From Polyporus tsugae (Eukaryota > Basidiomycota > Agaricomycetes > Polyporales > Polyporaceae), in assembly GCA_024305745.1 (NCBI GenBank), contig JAHRBS010000004.1, positions 4,588,001-4,652,000 of the forward strand: a DNA stretch of 64,000 nt, given 5' to 3'. Position numbers and translations under genes: made by a program. Under the pieces are notes generated by a model. The model saw only the letters and a program-made list of their open reading frames with translations, was not told the origin of the DNA and ran no database searches. Positions 48,084 to 58,125 of the stretch are shown here, piece by piece (the stretch's first letter is position 1; every line of letters starts with the position of its first letter).

Positions 48084-51000
48084 CTACCCCCTCCTCAAGG
48101 CTGAGCTCCAGCGAAGCGATCGTACCAAACTTGACGATTAAACTGAGCTTGTACCGGCCGTGGATTGGTGAGGGATATTGGTTGGACAGCGTCAGGGTGC
48201 GAGGTGTGGAATTCATCAAGTAGTTCTTTGCAGTGCTTGACATTCTGTACTGGTTCCCAGTGGCTTCGCTGATATCGTATCCAACCCATTTCACAAGGTA
48301 TCGGACATATCCGTAGTAGGTCTTAGAGTCGAGGATCTTTTCAACCTCAAACTTGTCATGTCCTTCCACCTCTATGGCTGGTGGTTTCGACGGGTTACGG
48401 TTGTCAATCTCATCCTTGTGGTAGGGGATGAGTTTGGAAGCATGGAAGACAGGGTGGACCTTGTTTGTGGCTGGAAGTTGTAGACGGAAGTCGACCGGCC
48501 CAACTTGGTTGACGATTTCGTAGGGCCCATAGTTCTTTGCGGATAACTTTGCTGATGACTGTTTGATCCTAAGGTCCCTTCCCTTGAGGAGGACTTTGTC
48601 CCCAACCTTGAATGGCACTTCACTCTTGTACTTGTCATAGTACCACTTCATCCGTTCTGTAGCAAGGGTTAGGGATGCTTGGGCCTGTTCCTGGGCCTCC
48701 GTTCAGTACTGGAAGATGTCTTCGAGGGTCGGGAAACCTAGTTCTCCCTGTACATCTGGGGCCATCTTGGGGTGGTATCTGTATTCCACAAAGAAGGGTG
48801 ATAAGCCGGTAGACTCGTGTGCAGCATTGTTGTAGGAAAACTCCGCAGTGGATAGAAGGGAGGCCCAATTGTCTGGGTGGTGTTCAGTGAAGATCCGTAG
48901 GTACTGTTCCAATAACTGGTTGACTCGTTCCATCTGACCATCAGTTTGGGGGTGATAGGCTATTGACATAGAGGCTCGGATGCCCAGCTTCCCACAAAAC
49001 TCCTTGAAGAGCGCACTGGCAAACTGTGTTCCTCAATCTGAAATGATCTGTTGGGGTAGGCCATGATGTTTGAGTATGTGTTCGTAGACAAGCTCTGCCG
49101 CATCTGAGGCTGAGAAGTGGTCATCACATGCAAAGAAGTGGGCTCGCTTGGTCAACCGGTCTACCACCACTGCAATGGCCGTGTAAACATTGCCGTGTCT
49201 GTCACAGGACTCAGGAAGTTGAGTGATGAGGTTGATGCTCCAGATCTCCCATGGCCCAGCTGGGACTTCATTTGGCTGCAGTAGTCCGAAGGGAGGGTTG
49301 CGTGAGGCTTTGTTACATTGGCATGTATCGCACCCCTTGACATACTTCTTGACATCGACTGATATTCCAGGCCACCAGTAGTTGCAGCTGATAAGTTCCT
49401 GGGTCTTCCATCGGCCAGGGTGCCCAGCGAGTGTGGTGTCATGGTGGAGTTTGAGCAGCTCCAGTCGTAGTTCCTGGTCCTTTGGGACATAGACCTTTCC
49501 CCGATAGAGCAGGAGACCGTTCTCGAAGTTCCATTCTTGCAGTGGTTTTCCAAACTCCCAAGGGCCGCTATTGAGCAGTGCCTTGTAATCCTTGGTCATT
49601 GTGTCATCTTCGAGTGCCTTCTTGATCTTGTCCAGTAGTTGCTTGTCGTCAACTTCAGAGGTGTGGGTGGTTTGCATGGCTTTGATGGCAAAAAACTCCA
49701 GCTTCAGCAGTGTTCGACCATCATTGTCGCTGCTTACCCCCTCCTCATGATCTGGCCTCCTGGACAGAGGGTTGGCACAAAGCATTGTCTTGCCGGGTTG
49801 GTGTCGTAGGTTGAAGTTGAAACAGGAAAGGAATAAACTCCAGCGAGCTTGGCGACAAGTGAGCTTCTGGGCCTGCCGGAAGTAGGTGAGGTTAAGGTGA
49901 TCCGACCAGATCTCAACCGGCTCAGGGTGTCCCTCCAGGTAGTGGCAATATTCCTCCAAAGCGCGTATGATGGCCAGTAACTCCTTGTCATAGATCTCAT
50001 AGTTGCATTCATGCTCATTCAAGGACTTGGAGTAAAACACTACTGGGTGCCATAGTTTATCTTCACCCAACTGTTCCAGTACTGCCCCTGTGGTGAAGTC
50101 AGATGAGTCTGTTTCCAGGCGGAAAGGTGCAGTGTCATTGGGGATTTGCAGGATCGGAGCAGTGGTGAAGGCGGGCTTGAGGCTCTGGAAGGTGTTTTCT
50201 TGATCTTCTCCCCACTGCCAAGGTGCGTCCTTGCAGGTGAGAACTGTGAGTGGGCGAGCTATCTTTGAGAAGTCCTTGATAAAACGTCGGTAGAAGTTGG
50301 CAAGGCTGAGGAATGCCTGTACATGCTTGACTTTGGTAGGTGTTGGCCAGTTCTTTACACCTTCAACCTTGGCTGGGTCTATTGTGATGGAGTCCTTCGA
50401 GATGATCAGCCCAAGGAATTCAACCGACTGTTGTTCAAACTTGCACTTCTCAGGCTTAATGAAGAGATCATTTGCCCGTAGTTTCTGGAGCACTCATTCT
50501 GTGAGTTGCCGGTGGAGTATGAGGTCATCTGTGAAGATAAGGATATCGTCGATGTAAACTACCACATGTCCCGTAGCAATCTCCTCCTTGAGGATCTCAT
50601 TCATCATAGCCTGGAAGGTGCTTGGGGCATTGCAAAGACCAAAAGTCATCACCGTTGGCTCGTACAGACCATGGTGAGTGATAAACGCTGCCTTCTCTTC
50701 ATCTCCTTCCCGTATACGAACATTATTGTACCCCCACCTCAGGTCCAGCGAGGTGAAGATTGATGACTGAGATAAACGGTCGATAAGGTCTGGGATCCGT
50801 GGTATAGGGAACTTGTCCTTCTTGGTGACAGCATTGAGGGCATGGTAGTCCTGTACCAGTCGCAGGCTGCCATCCTTTTTCTTGACAAAGAATACAGGAG
50901 CGGCAGCCGGGCTCTTTGACCTTCGGATATATCCCTTAGCTTCCTGTTCATCGATCCATCCATCGAGGGAGTTCCGTTCTTGGGGGTTGAGTGGGTAAAG

Positions 51001-51594
51001 CTTTGCTGGCTTTGGCAGTGTTGCTCCTTCCACAAACTCGATGGGGTGGTCATAGGGCTTGCGAGTTGGCATCCGCTCTGAAGCTGTCTTGGAAAACACA
51101 TCACCGTACTAATGATAGTGGGTGGGCACATGATTAGACCAGTAGTCCTTGTCTTAGCTTCCTGGCACTGGTGTTCCTTCCTTCTTCTCCTCAATCCGTG
51201 TTTGCAGAGCACGGGCATCAGGGTCATCAGAAAACTGCATCCAATGTACAAACTGTTCGGCACTGTCCCAGGGCTCGCGGTCTAGCTGACCGTAGGTGTC
51301 TCATGCAAACTCCTCTAGTCGGGGCTCCTCCACCATCCGGATTTCTTCGTCCTGTACCGAAACCAGGCTGGATAGACAGGTGTGCAGGCAGCATGTAAAC
51401 TTTACTTGACCTGTCTTCCAATCGACTTCTGGGTTGTGTTCCCGGAGGAAAGTCATGCCAATAATGATATCCCAGTTTCCTATATCTGTGACCAGAAAGG
51501 ACTGCCAACTAGTGTGGTTGTCGATTGTGACAAGACACTGGACATAGTGCATGATCAGACCCTTCTTGTTCTCTGTTGCATCAGCATTGAACAC
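48049..51594 (-). pseudogene. Gypsy pol with several stops
   Basis: Minus-strand order: aspartic protease-like region (FLVTDIGNWDIIIGMTFLRE, 51301-51594); RT (SPAAAPVFFVKKKDGSLRLV, FTSLDLRWGYNN, VVYIDDILIF); RNase H (FRLETDSSDFTTGAVLEQ); integrase zinc finger (H..H..C..C, GCDTCQCNK) and core; chromodomain (FEVEKILDSKTYYG to VKWVGYD, about 48260-48370). In-frame stops lie at about 51301 (TGA), 51160 (TAA), 51110 (TAG) and 50494 (TGA). Further breaks lie at about 49030 and 48700, and a frame change splits the end of the chromodomain (continuing HWEPVQNVKHCKELLDEF in another frame). It is clearly dead. Confidence 0.9.
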
Positions 51595-51860
51595 TCATAT
51601 CTCTCATGAGAGGCGTCGTAATTCCAGGCCATGTTCCTGAACAAAACGATAGTGTGCAAAACTCAAATGGGCTCCACAATCTAGGAGCCCTTCTGACTGG
51701 ATTTCACATATTCCTTGCCTGAGGGTGAGTTTTAAATCAAGTGACTGTCGCTGTCTGCGTGATGAAGCGAGATATACATAGTTTGATTTAGGTACAAATG
51801 ATTCCTCTAGGTGGTTTACGTTACTAGTACATATGGATCAGATGTTACAGCCAGTCCCTG

Positions 51861-53108
51861 TTACATCCGCTGGAGAAAATCCTGTTTGTTGGTCTCAATG
51901 ATCCGTGCAGTGGTTTCCTGATGCTCTTGCTTGCTCCTGAGTTCAAACTCCTTGAGTGCATTGACAACAAACTCCATTCGGTCCTGGTCTTTGGTCTTGG
52001 CTTCTTCCTCGACGGCCCATATCTTGGTTGGTGCAACACCCTTGCCTTTGAAGTTGGGAAGCTCATAGTACCCCTTGTATACCAGGTTGCGACACTTGGT
52101 GCCAGACTTGTAAGGGTGTTTGCTGCACCGGAAGCACATCTTCTTGGCTAGCCAGTCCTCTTGTTCCTTGGAGAGCTTCTCTGGCTTGCGCATTGCATTG
52201 ATGTTCATGGTGTCGGGGTCTCTGGCAGCTCTTGAAGAGGAGGCAGCCTTGTGGTACTTGTTTTCCCGGTAGTTCATCTCAATCTCGAGCACCCAGTCAA
52301 GGAAGCTCTCCCACTTTGTCGGGATAGTAAATGGTGACAAGGAGTGGTGGGTGATCATAGTGGTACGGAGATCACCCTTGCACTGGGCATCAATGCAGTG
52401 AATGAGCTCCACATCAGAGTAACCAGACTTGATGGCAAAACAGCGGAAGTTCTCTGCAAACGAGGCAAGGGACGAGTGGGACTTGACACACAGTTCCTCC
52501 AGAGATTGCTGAGCAGACTTTTCTGGTGCCAGTTCTCGGTATCCGCTCTTGAGCCAGTCGACGAAACTGGTCCAGGTGCCAAGGTAGGTGTTGTCGGTGG
52601 CCTTTTGGGCATAGTCATCCATGTACGACTGGGCTCCTCCTTCTAAGAACAACAAAGCGGTGGTGATTTTGTTGTCGTCTGCTGTGATGTTCTGGTACTG
52701 GAACCAAATGCCGAGTTTCTGGAACCACTGCTCCACCGTAAGATCCGGGGTCTTGCCTTTAAACTTGGGAGGGTCCGCGATTCTAGGCCGGTGGGTGTTG
52801 TGCAATGGGGCCGTTACCGGGGCCGTGCGGGTAGGTGCTATGGTCAGGTGAGAAATGAGTGAAGCAACTTGCGTTTACAGTTCCTTGATCGCCTCAACGA
52901 GCATCATAGTGTTGGTGTTGAGAACATCCACCTGTATTTTGAGGACTTCCCTTTCAGCCTTGAGTGTGTCATTCTCTGTCTCCAAGTTGTAACAGCAGGT
53001 TTCCAGGTCATCCAGGTTCCTACAAAGTGTTGCATGGGTGACAAACTTTTCTTGTTGGGTTCGGAGATCATGGATGTCGACAACAGTTGGGTTTCGGTGT
53101 TCGTACAT
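51861..53108 (-). pseudogene. Gypsy gag (capsid and zinc knuckle)
   Basis: One frame from 53108 with a coiled-coil-like start (LETENDTLKAEREVLKIQ), a TAA at 52875-52877, then the retrotransposon gag core (PKFKGKTPDLTVEQWFQKLG, and GGAQSYMDDYAQKATD). A zinc-knuckle-like CFRCSKHPYKSGTKC (about 52085-52135) follows. It ends at 51861. The TAA could derive from CAA in KEL(Q)TQVASL. Confidence 0.8.
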
Positions 53109-53116
53109 TTTGTTTC

Positions 53117-54194
53117 CTAGCTGGTTGTAGAATCCTTCCTAACCATGTCGTTGGTTACTGCTAGCAACCAATTGATGTATGAGGCGTGGATTTCGAAGTG
53201 TGTACCAGATACTCGGATTGCCTCTTCGAGTGTGTTGTACTCTATGCCTTGAAAGGACCAGGTCGTGGGTTCCCGCATTGGTTCAAGGGTCGGTGTTAGT
53301 GATGGCGGGTGTGTGGGGTGTTGAGATGCTGGCCGGGGGGTCGTTTCTGTTTCTGGTGGGTTTCCTCCACCGGGTGGGGTGCGTGGTTCATTGGGCCCAA
53401 AGGCATCCGTTGGGAGAACTTCAAAGCGAGACATGATGTATTTCCAAACTCCAGGGGTTGTTGTACCAAAGGGGAGACTACAGGATGATCCAGTCTAAGT
53501 ACCCAAACTTGTCTAGCTCAACAATTGTGTTCGCTATTCTAGGGAAACATTGTCCTAAACCCAAAAACTTTATCTTTCCAAACTCCTTGCAGAACTAGTT
53601 GATGCTCTGTTGTTGACTGTGGGTCCAGTTGGGTCCGCTGTGGTTGATATTGTTGCTGATCCACTCCAGTTGGTCGCCGACACGTTGGATGGCTAGACGA
53701 TGGTCGTGCGGAAGGTCATCGAGTAGCACCTTGCGGTCAAAGACAGCTTGAAGGTGCTTGAGGACGGCGTGGGCCTTGGTCTCAATGATAGCGAGGTTGT
53801 TGTTGACGTTGGTGTGGGTGAAAGCTGGGAGTGGTGCAGCAGAGATGCGGCACGCAAGGGGGATAGGTAGTGGTAGGACAGGGGTTGGTAGCGTGGGTGT
53901 GGGTGTCTGGATGCGGGGTGTATTGGGCAAAGGTCGGGCGTAGGGGACAGATTGAGGCAGAGCATTGCGACAAGGGACCAAAGGTGCATGCTCCCGAAGG
54001 CGGTAGTGAAGGCGATCCTCAGCAGAGTCCACAAGTACACAGGATATCTGGTCCTGGACTGGGAGATGACCGTGCCTCTTGAAGTGGCGACAGGTAAACT
54101 CCTGGAGGTCTTGCTCCTTAGAGGGAATGGGGGATGATAAACATGCATAAAACTCCTGGGGGGAAGAGAGATGGCTGGCTAGTGACTTGGGCAC
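53117..54194 (-). other. Gypsy 5' open frames of unknown role
   Basis: Two minus-strand frames, 53595-54194 (199 codons) and 53117-53434 (105 codons, Pro/Thr-rich), sit between the self-priming site and gag. They lie in different frames from gag and from each other. They may be the N-terminal gag extension broken by frameshifts, or leader ORFs. Confidence 0.4.
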
Positions 54195-54215
54195 TGAACC
54201 AGGGGCCTAGGTGTG

Positions 54216-54226
54216 AGATTCTGTCT
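54216..54226 (-). promoter_or_regulatory. Gypsy putative self-priming site
   Basis: On the minus strand AGACAGAATCT lies two bases inside the 5' LTR, where a primer-binding site belongs. It is perfectly complementary over 11 nt to AGATTCTGTCT at the predicted RNA 5' end. No TGG start of a tRNA-type site is present. Tf1-like elements prime in this way. Confidence 0.65.
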
Positions 54227-54228
54227 AA

Positions 54229-54647
54229 TGTCACAGCCAAATGACTGTGCCACAAAACAAACAAAAAGGGGGGGCTCACTGATGGAGACACACAGAGGGT
54301 GGCAACAGAAGTAGAGGATAGATTGGCCTAGACTAGAAGGCAGAGGATGACAGGGGCTGTTAAGCTGCCTACAGATGATGGGGGAATGAACAAGAGACAG
54401 AATCTAAGGTCTCTGAGCCCACATCACAGCCCTTATATACTATACATGACAGGTGCACAGACCACCTGGCTTCAGGGCAGGCTTGGATACTGATGGCAGG
54501 TGAGCCAGTCCAAATGGAGAACAAAGAGGTAAGTACTATTACATAATAATGACCAGTGTTCAGGCTAGAGTCCGGAAATGGGTGAACCTGGGGTTAGGGT
54601 TGGTGGCTGTGACTGTGGTACCAAACGTGGCGCGACAAACTGTGACA
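54229..54647 (-). repeat. Gypsy 5' LTR
   Basis: 419 bp partner of 47667-48083; gag-pol reads leftwards from it. Confidence 0.92.
54395..54439 (-). promoter_or_regulatory. Gypsy LTR promoter: TATA box and probable RNA 5' end
   Basis: On the minus strand TATATAAGG (54431-54439) is followed about 30 nt downstream by AGATTCTGTCT (54395-54405), where transcription would be expected to start. Confidence 0.55.
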
Positions 54648-55019
54648 CGTCTCGTGAGCTCGCAGTGTAGCATGTAATCTTGTACCACGCAATATATTTC
54701 TATATACGCCTGTTCACATTACTCGAGAGTGTTGCCCAGAGAGACGAGCTGAACGTGTGCCAAATTTATGGGGAGGATAATCGAGCAGGGGGTAGGCAGC
54801 TATGGCGATATATTGACATTTCGAATAACCAATATGACATATCTGGGGCCCACAGATTACAAGGCACGCAGAACCTCTTGGGTATCTCGGTGGGAATCTG
54901 CCCGGAATGTACAGGGAATGTAGTCATTAACTTTAGATTCCCTGAATGCAGGGAATCTGGCTGGGATTTGCAAGGAACTCATTGGGAATCTCTGGATCCC
55001 GCACTGATTCCCAAAACTT
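54648..55019. other. CACTG element, right internal part with subterminal repeats
   Basis: About 54890-55015 repeats GGGAATCTG-like motifs in both directions, mirroring the left subterminal region. Confidence 0.6.
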
Positions 55020-55042
55020 GTAATCTGGCGCTTCACGCAGTG
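55020..55042 (-). repeat. CACTG element right TIR
   Basis: Reverse complement of 46867-46889 with one substitution. Confidence 0.75.
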
Positions 55043-55100
55043 CCCCTTTCGTACTCCCACCACCGCGCATGGTTCCACAAGAGCTACTCATTTGTCCATC

Positions 55101-58100
55101 ATGTATCCAGTGACCCCTAATATCACTGTTATCTTTGCTTCCATGTCTGAGTCCCCTCAGGAGCTAGAAACCCTCTAGTACAGCTCGGACTTCTGGGAGG
55201 AAGTCTTTGCTGGTCAAGAGACTTCCAAAGACACCACAGGCAAACTCCACCTCGTGTTCTCCTTACTGGTCTATCTAGCTTTGCCTTTGCACCATTTGCT
55301 TGTGTTCGCTTTCTCTAGCCACATCAAGGCAGTCCAGACCCAGGCGAACAGGTTCTTTGACTATTGCACGCATGCCGGCGACTTGAGCACCGAGCCTCCC
55401 GGGTGCATCTTCTGGCCAGAGAAGGTCTATCGTCTGTGGCACGAGAACTAGGTGAATGCACAAGGCCATCTCCACGAGCTCATTGTACAGCCTTGCACTG
55501 AGGAGGTTGCTGTAGAGGAGAGCGACGAGCTGATCAAGGAGCCCAGTTTCCGAATCAAGAGAAGTAGTCTTACAATGGCAAGTATCCGTTGCCTCATGAG
55601 TCCCGCCACAATCCTTTCGGTCATCAAGGAGAAGGCATCATTTATATACTGCTTGCTTCACGCGTTTACAACGGCACCCAACGAGTATCGGAAGAAGAAG
55701 AGCAGGCGCACAGGCGAGAGCATGGTGCAGGCTGCAGGGGAGAGAGCCGAGGAAGATATCAGCTCAGAGGCAGGCGGCATGGATGAGGAGGGAGATGATG
55801 GTGATCCAGAGGCTGCCAATGAAGCACTGGGGAACAACAAATGGGAAGACTTGTACCCTGGCTTTGCACGGAACCCCACATCTGTGAGTCAAGACTAGAT
55901 GAGATGTATTCATGTGTGAACTTCTAATGCGACACAACGTGACAGGTGATTATGGTTGCAATATGTATGTGCTTGTTCGTTCGGAACCGTGCCACCAACG
56001 TCCTCGCTCTCCCTCTCGGCTTGTTCCTCAAGATCTCTGGAATGAGCAAACGTGTTCTCATGCTGCTCAGCAACATCAGGCTCTCAGTTTTGAGTACAAC
56101 AGTCGAGCGAGTGAAGGAACACATCTCCAAGGACGCGGTCCGACTCGCGGTCTCTCTGATCACCGGTGCGACACTGTTCTCCATCATTTTCGACAACATC
56201 AATCTCTATCTGCGCAAGTTTCAGGAGCGCATTTCTAACCATCACTCGATGATTCATATAATGAATGCTGCTGTCATCGCCATCTCGGAGGGGGACACGG
56301 CGAAGGTCGAGGACATCTCATCGAAGCTCGAGCGGTGGGGTAAGCGAGTACAGGTGGAGTGGGATGACATTCGCCCCACTCAAGAGGACACCGAGTGTAT
56401 GGGTCGCTCCTTTGAGTGTCTCATCGCCGAGATGCTGGTGAGGTACACCCCTGGTAACGGGACATGGACAGGTCGCGCCAAGGTGCTGGAGAAAATACGG
56501 GCAGATATGCCAAAGGATCGACCGCTTCCTTCTGAGAAGACTGATGCACGGCTGCTAGGAGTACTCAACGTGAATGAAGGGTTGAAGAAGGGGCTCATTC
56601 TCGAAGGGCTGCAGCAGAAGTCGACTTTTGACCAGACAGCGTGGGCTTCGAAGATGCGGATCATGCAAGGCGACTGGCTTACATCAAACAATTTCTGTGC
56701 TGCTCGTCGTGAGTGCAAGGATGACATCACCGCTTTCCACTGGCTTGAATATGTCGAGGAGCTTAGTGCTCTGTGGCACTTCGGGCTAAACGCTATGCAC
56801 ATGATTGTCTGGACTCACTTTGGAGTCGCAGTCACCAATCCAACATCATTGGCCGCACACAAGGGTCTCCTTCATCACACGTGGGATGCAAAGAAGCTGA
56901 ACTATGCTGCTGCAAAGTTGCTTGTCTGCCACTCGTTGATTGCTCGGCTTCTGCGCTGTGTGATGTATGTGGTGATCAGTTTGCGATGCTCTTCGGTGTT
57001 GCGTCTGAGTATTGATAGAACTTTGCTGCGTGCAGGGTGTTCAAGAAGTTTGCCTCTTGGGGCGACCTGTCGAAGTGGAGGCCTACCTACAATGAGATCC
57101 ATGAGCTCGCAAAGCGGATTGAAAAGGAGTTTACCCAGAGCACTAGTGCCCGGACTGCGAGTCATGCGGGGGACGACTGGCAGGCACACGAAGTATACTT
57201 CATTCGAGATGTCCTGTTGTTCTTGGTCTTTGAGCATGGGGTCAGTACTGCTGATGCAGGCATTGTTCTGCGTATCCTCAAGTATTGGGCCCTCAGCTTT
57301 CAAGGTGCAAGCCAGCATAACTATGCCCGGGAGTGCGTGGAGATCCTGGTCTGTTGGAAGTACGAACTCAGCAATGAGCTTCATGCAGCACTTGAACGAG
57401 CGTGGTTTGTCAATCGCTGGGGCGAGCCGGGCCGCTGGATTGTGGCCGACCTATATCTAGAACAGTGCAACTTCTGGGTGAAGGTGAGTGAACTCACGGA
57501 GCAGTGATTAGTATGCCCGGCCCGGCCAATGGTTGATATTGGTCTTGTAGTGTGTGTTCATTGCTTCCGGCAATGGAGTCACTATCAAGTACATCATGAA
57601 AAAGGGGTCAGCCTGTGTTGAGGCATTCCAGGACATGTCTCACCTGATGGCGAACCTTTTTGGTGACTCAGACCATCACCGACGCTCAAAAGAAGTGGTG
57701 TTCTATGAAGACATGAGTGTTCTTGTCGAGGATATGACTAAGCGAAAGTCACACATCCTTGCATCAAAGCAACACTTCGTACCGCAGATGAAGAAGACAA
57801 CAGGCGGAGGAGAGTGTTCCCCATCGTTGACTCAATGGTCCTCGGCGCAGAGATCTGGTGGAGCGGAAAATTCGATGAGTACATTCGTACTACCGCATGG
57901 GATTCAGAAGTTGGATATCGGATAAACCAGGAGAAGGATGGTCAACATGAGGTGCGATATGACACTGACACCACATTCGATGACTGCTATGCAAATGTCC
58001 TTGAGGCTGATAAATTTGTGGACTTGCACGGGGATGAAAATGCGGCGACAAGTGAGGAGGGGCTTACGAGTACCGGTGCACTTGGAGGAGGTGATGAGTT

Positions 58101-58125
58101 TGCAACAGGTATGGAAGCATTCTAG
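55101..58125 (+). pseudogene. DUF6589-family protein, putative transposase, disrupted
   Basis: Agaricomycete DUF6589 family. Exons 55101-55883, 55946-56964, 57036-57483 and 57551-58125 join in phase. The core reads VSLITGATLFSIIFDNINLY, GDWLTSNNFCAARRECKDD, and WGEPGRWIVADLYLEQCNFW, then MSVLVEDMTKRKSH. The spacing D (FDNIN), D (GDWLT) and E (DLYLEQCN) suggests a DDE-type RNase H-fold transposase; this is inference, not a known assignment. Damage: TAG at 55176-55178 and at 55449-55451 (both in the frame that starts at 55101), and a frameshift near 57800-57815. Downstream VDSMVLGAEIWWSGKFDEYI continues in another frame to 58125. It is convergent with the helicase gene. Confidence 0.85.

Larger units (their letters stand above)
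47667..54647 (-). mobile_element. Ty3/Gypsy chromovirus-type LTR retrotransposon (defective)
   Basis: The LTRs are 47667-48083 and 54229-54647, starting TGTCAC and ending GTGACA. They differ at roughly ten sites, so the element is older than the Copia insertion. Five-base flanks (TGTCC left, CGTCT right) match at three of five positions and differ only by T/C transitions, compatible with a decayed duplication. It reads on the minus strand with gag, protease, RT, RNase H, integrase and a C-terminal chromodomain. A polypurine tract (rc of 48084-48100) adjoins the 3' LTR. It lies within the CACTG element. Confidence 0.93.
46867..55042. mobile_element. Non-autonomous CACTG-terminus DNA transposon, split by a Gypsy element
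   Basis: Ends are 23-bp inverted repeats starting CACTGCGTGAAGC (46867-46889 and 55020-55042, one mismatch). Each is followed inwards by about 150 bp crowded with GGGAATC / GATTCCC motifs in both orientations. The flanking 3-bp duplication is CCC on both sides. CACT(A/G) ends, subterminal repeats and a 3-bp TSD are the marks of the CACTA (CMC/EnSpm) superfamily. Removing the Gypsy insertion leaves about 1.2 kb with no transposase frame. It landed 55 bp upstream of the DUF6589 start codon. Confidence 0.72.

Noticed and set aside
40879..58125. Repeat-induced point mutation as the cause of all stops
   Set aside because: Most stops fit C:G to T:A change, but stops from CAG, CAA, CGA and TGG must be of that type anyway. 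Without a dinucleotide analysis of many copies it is not evidence of RIP.
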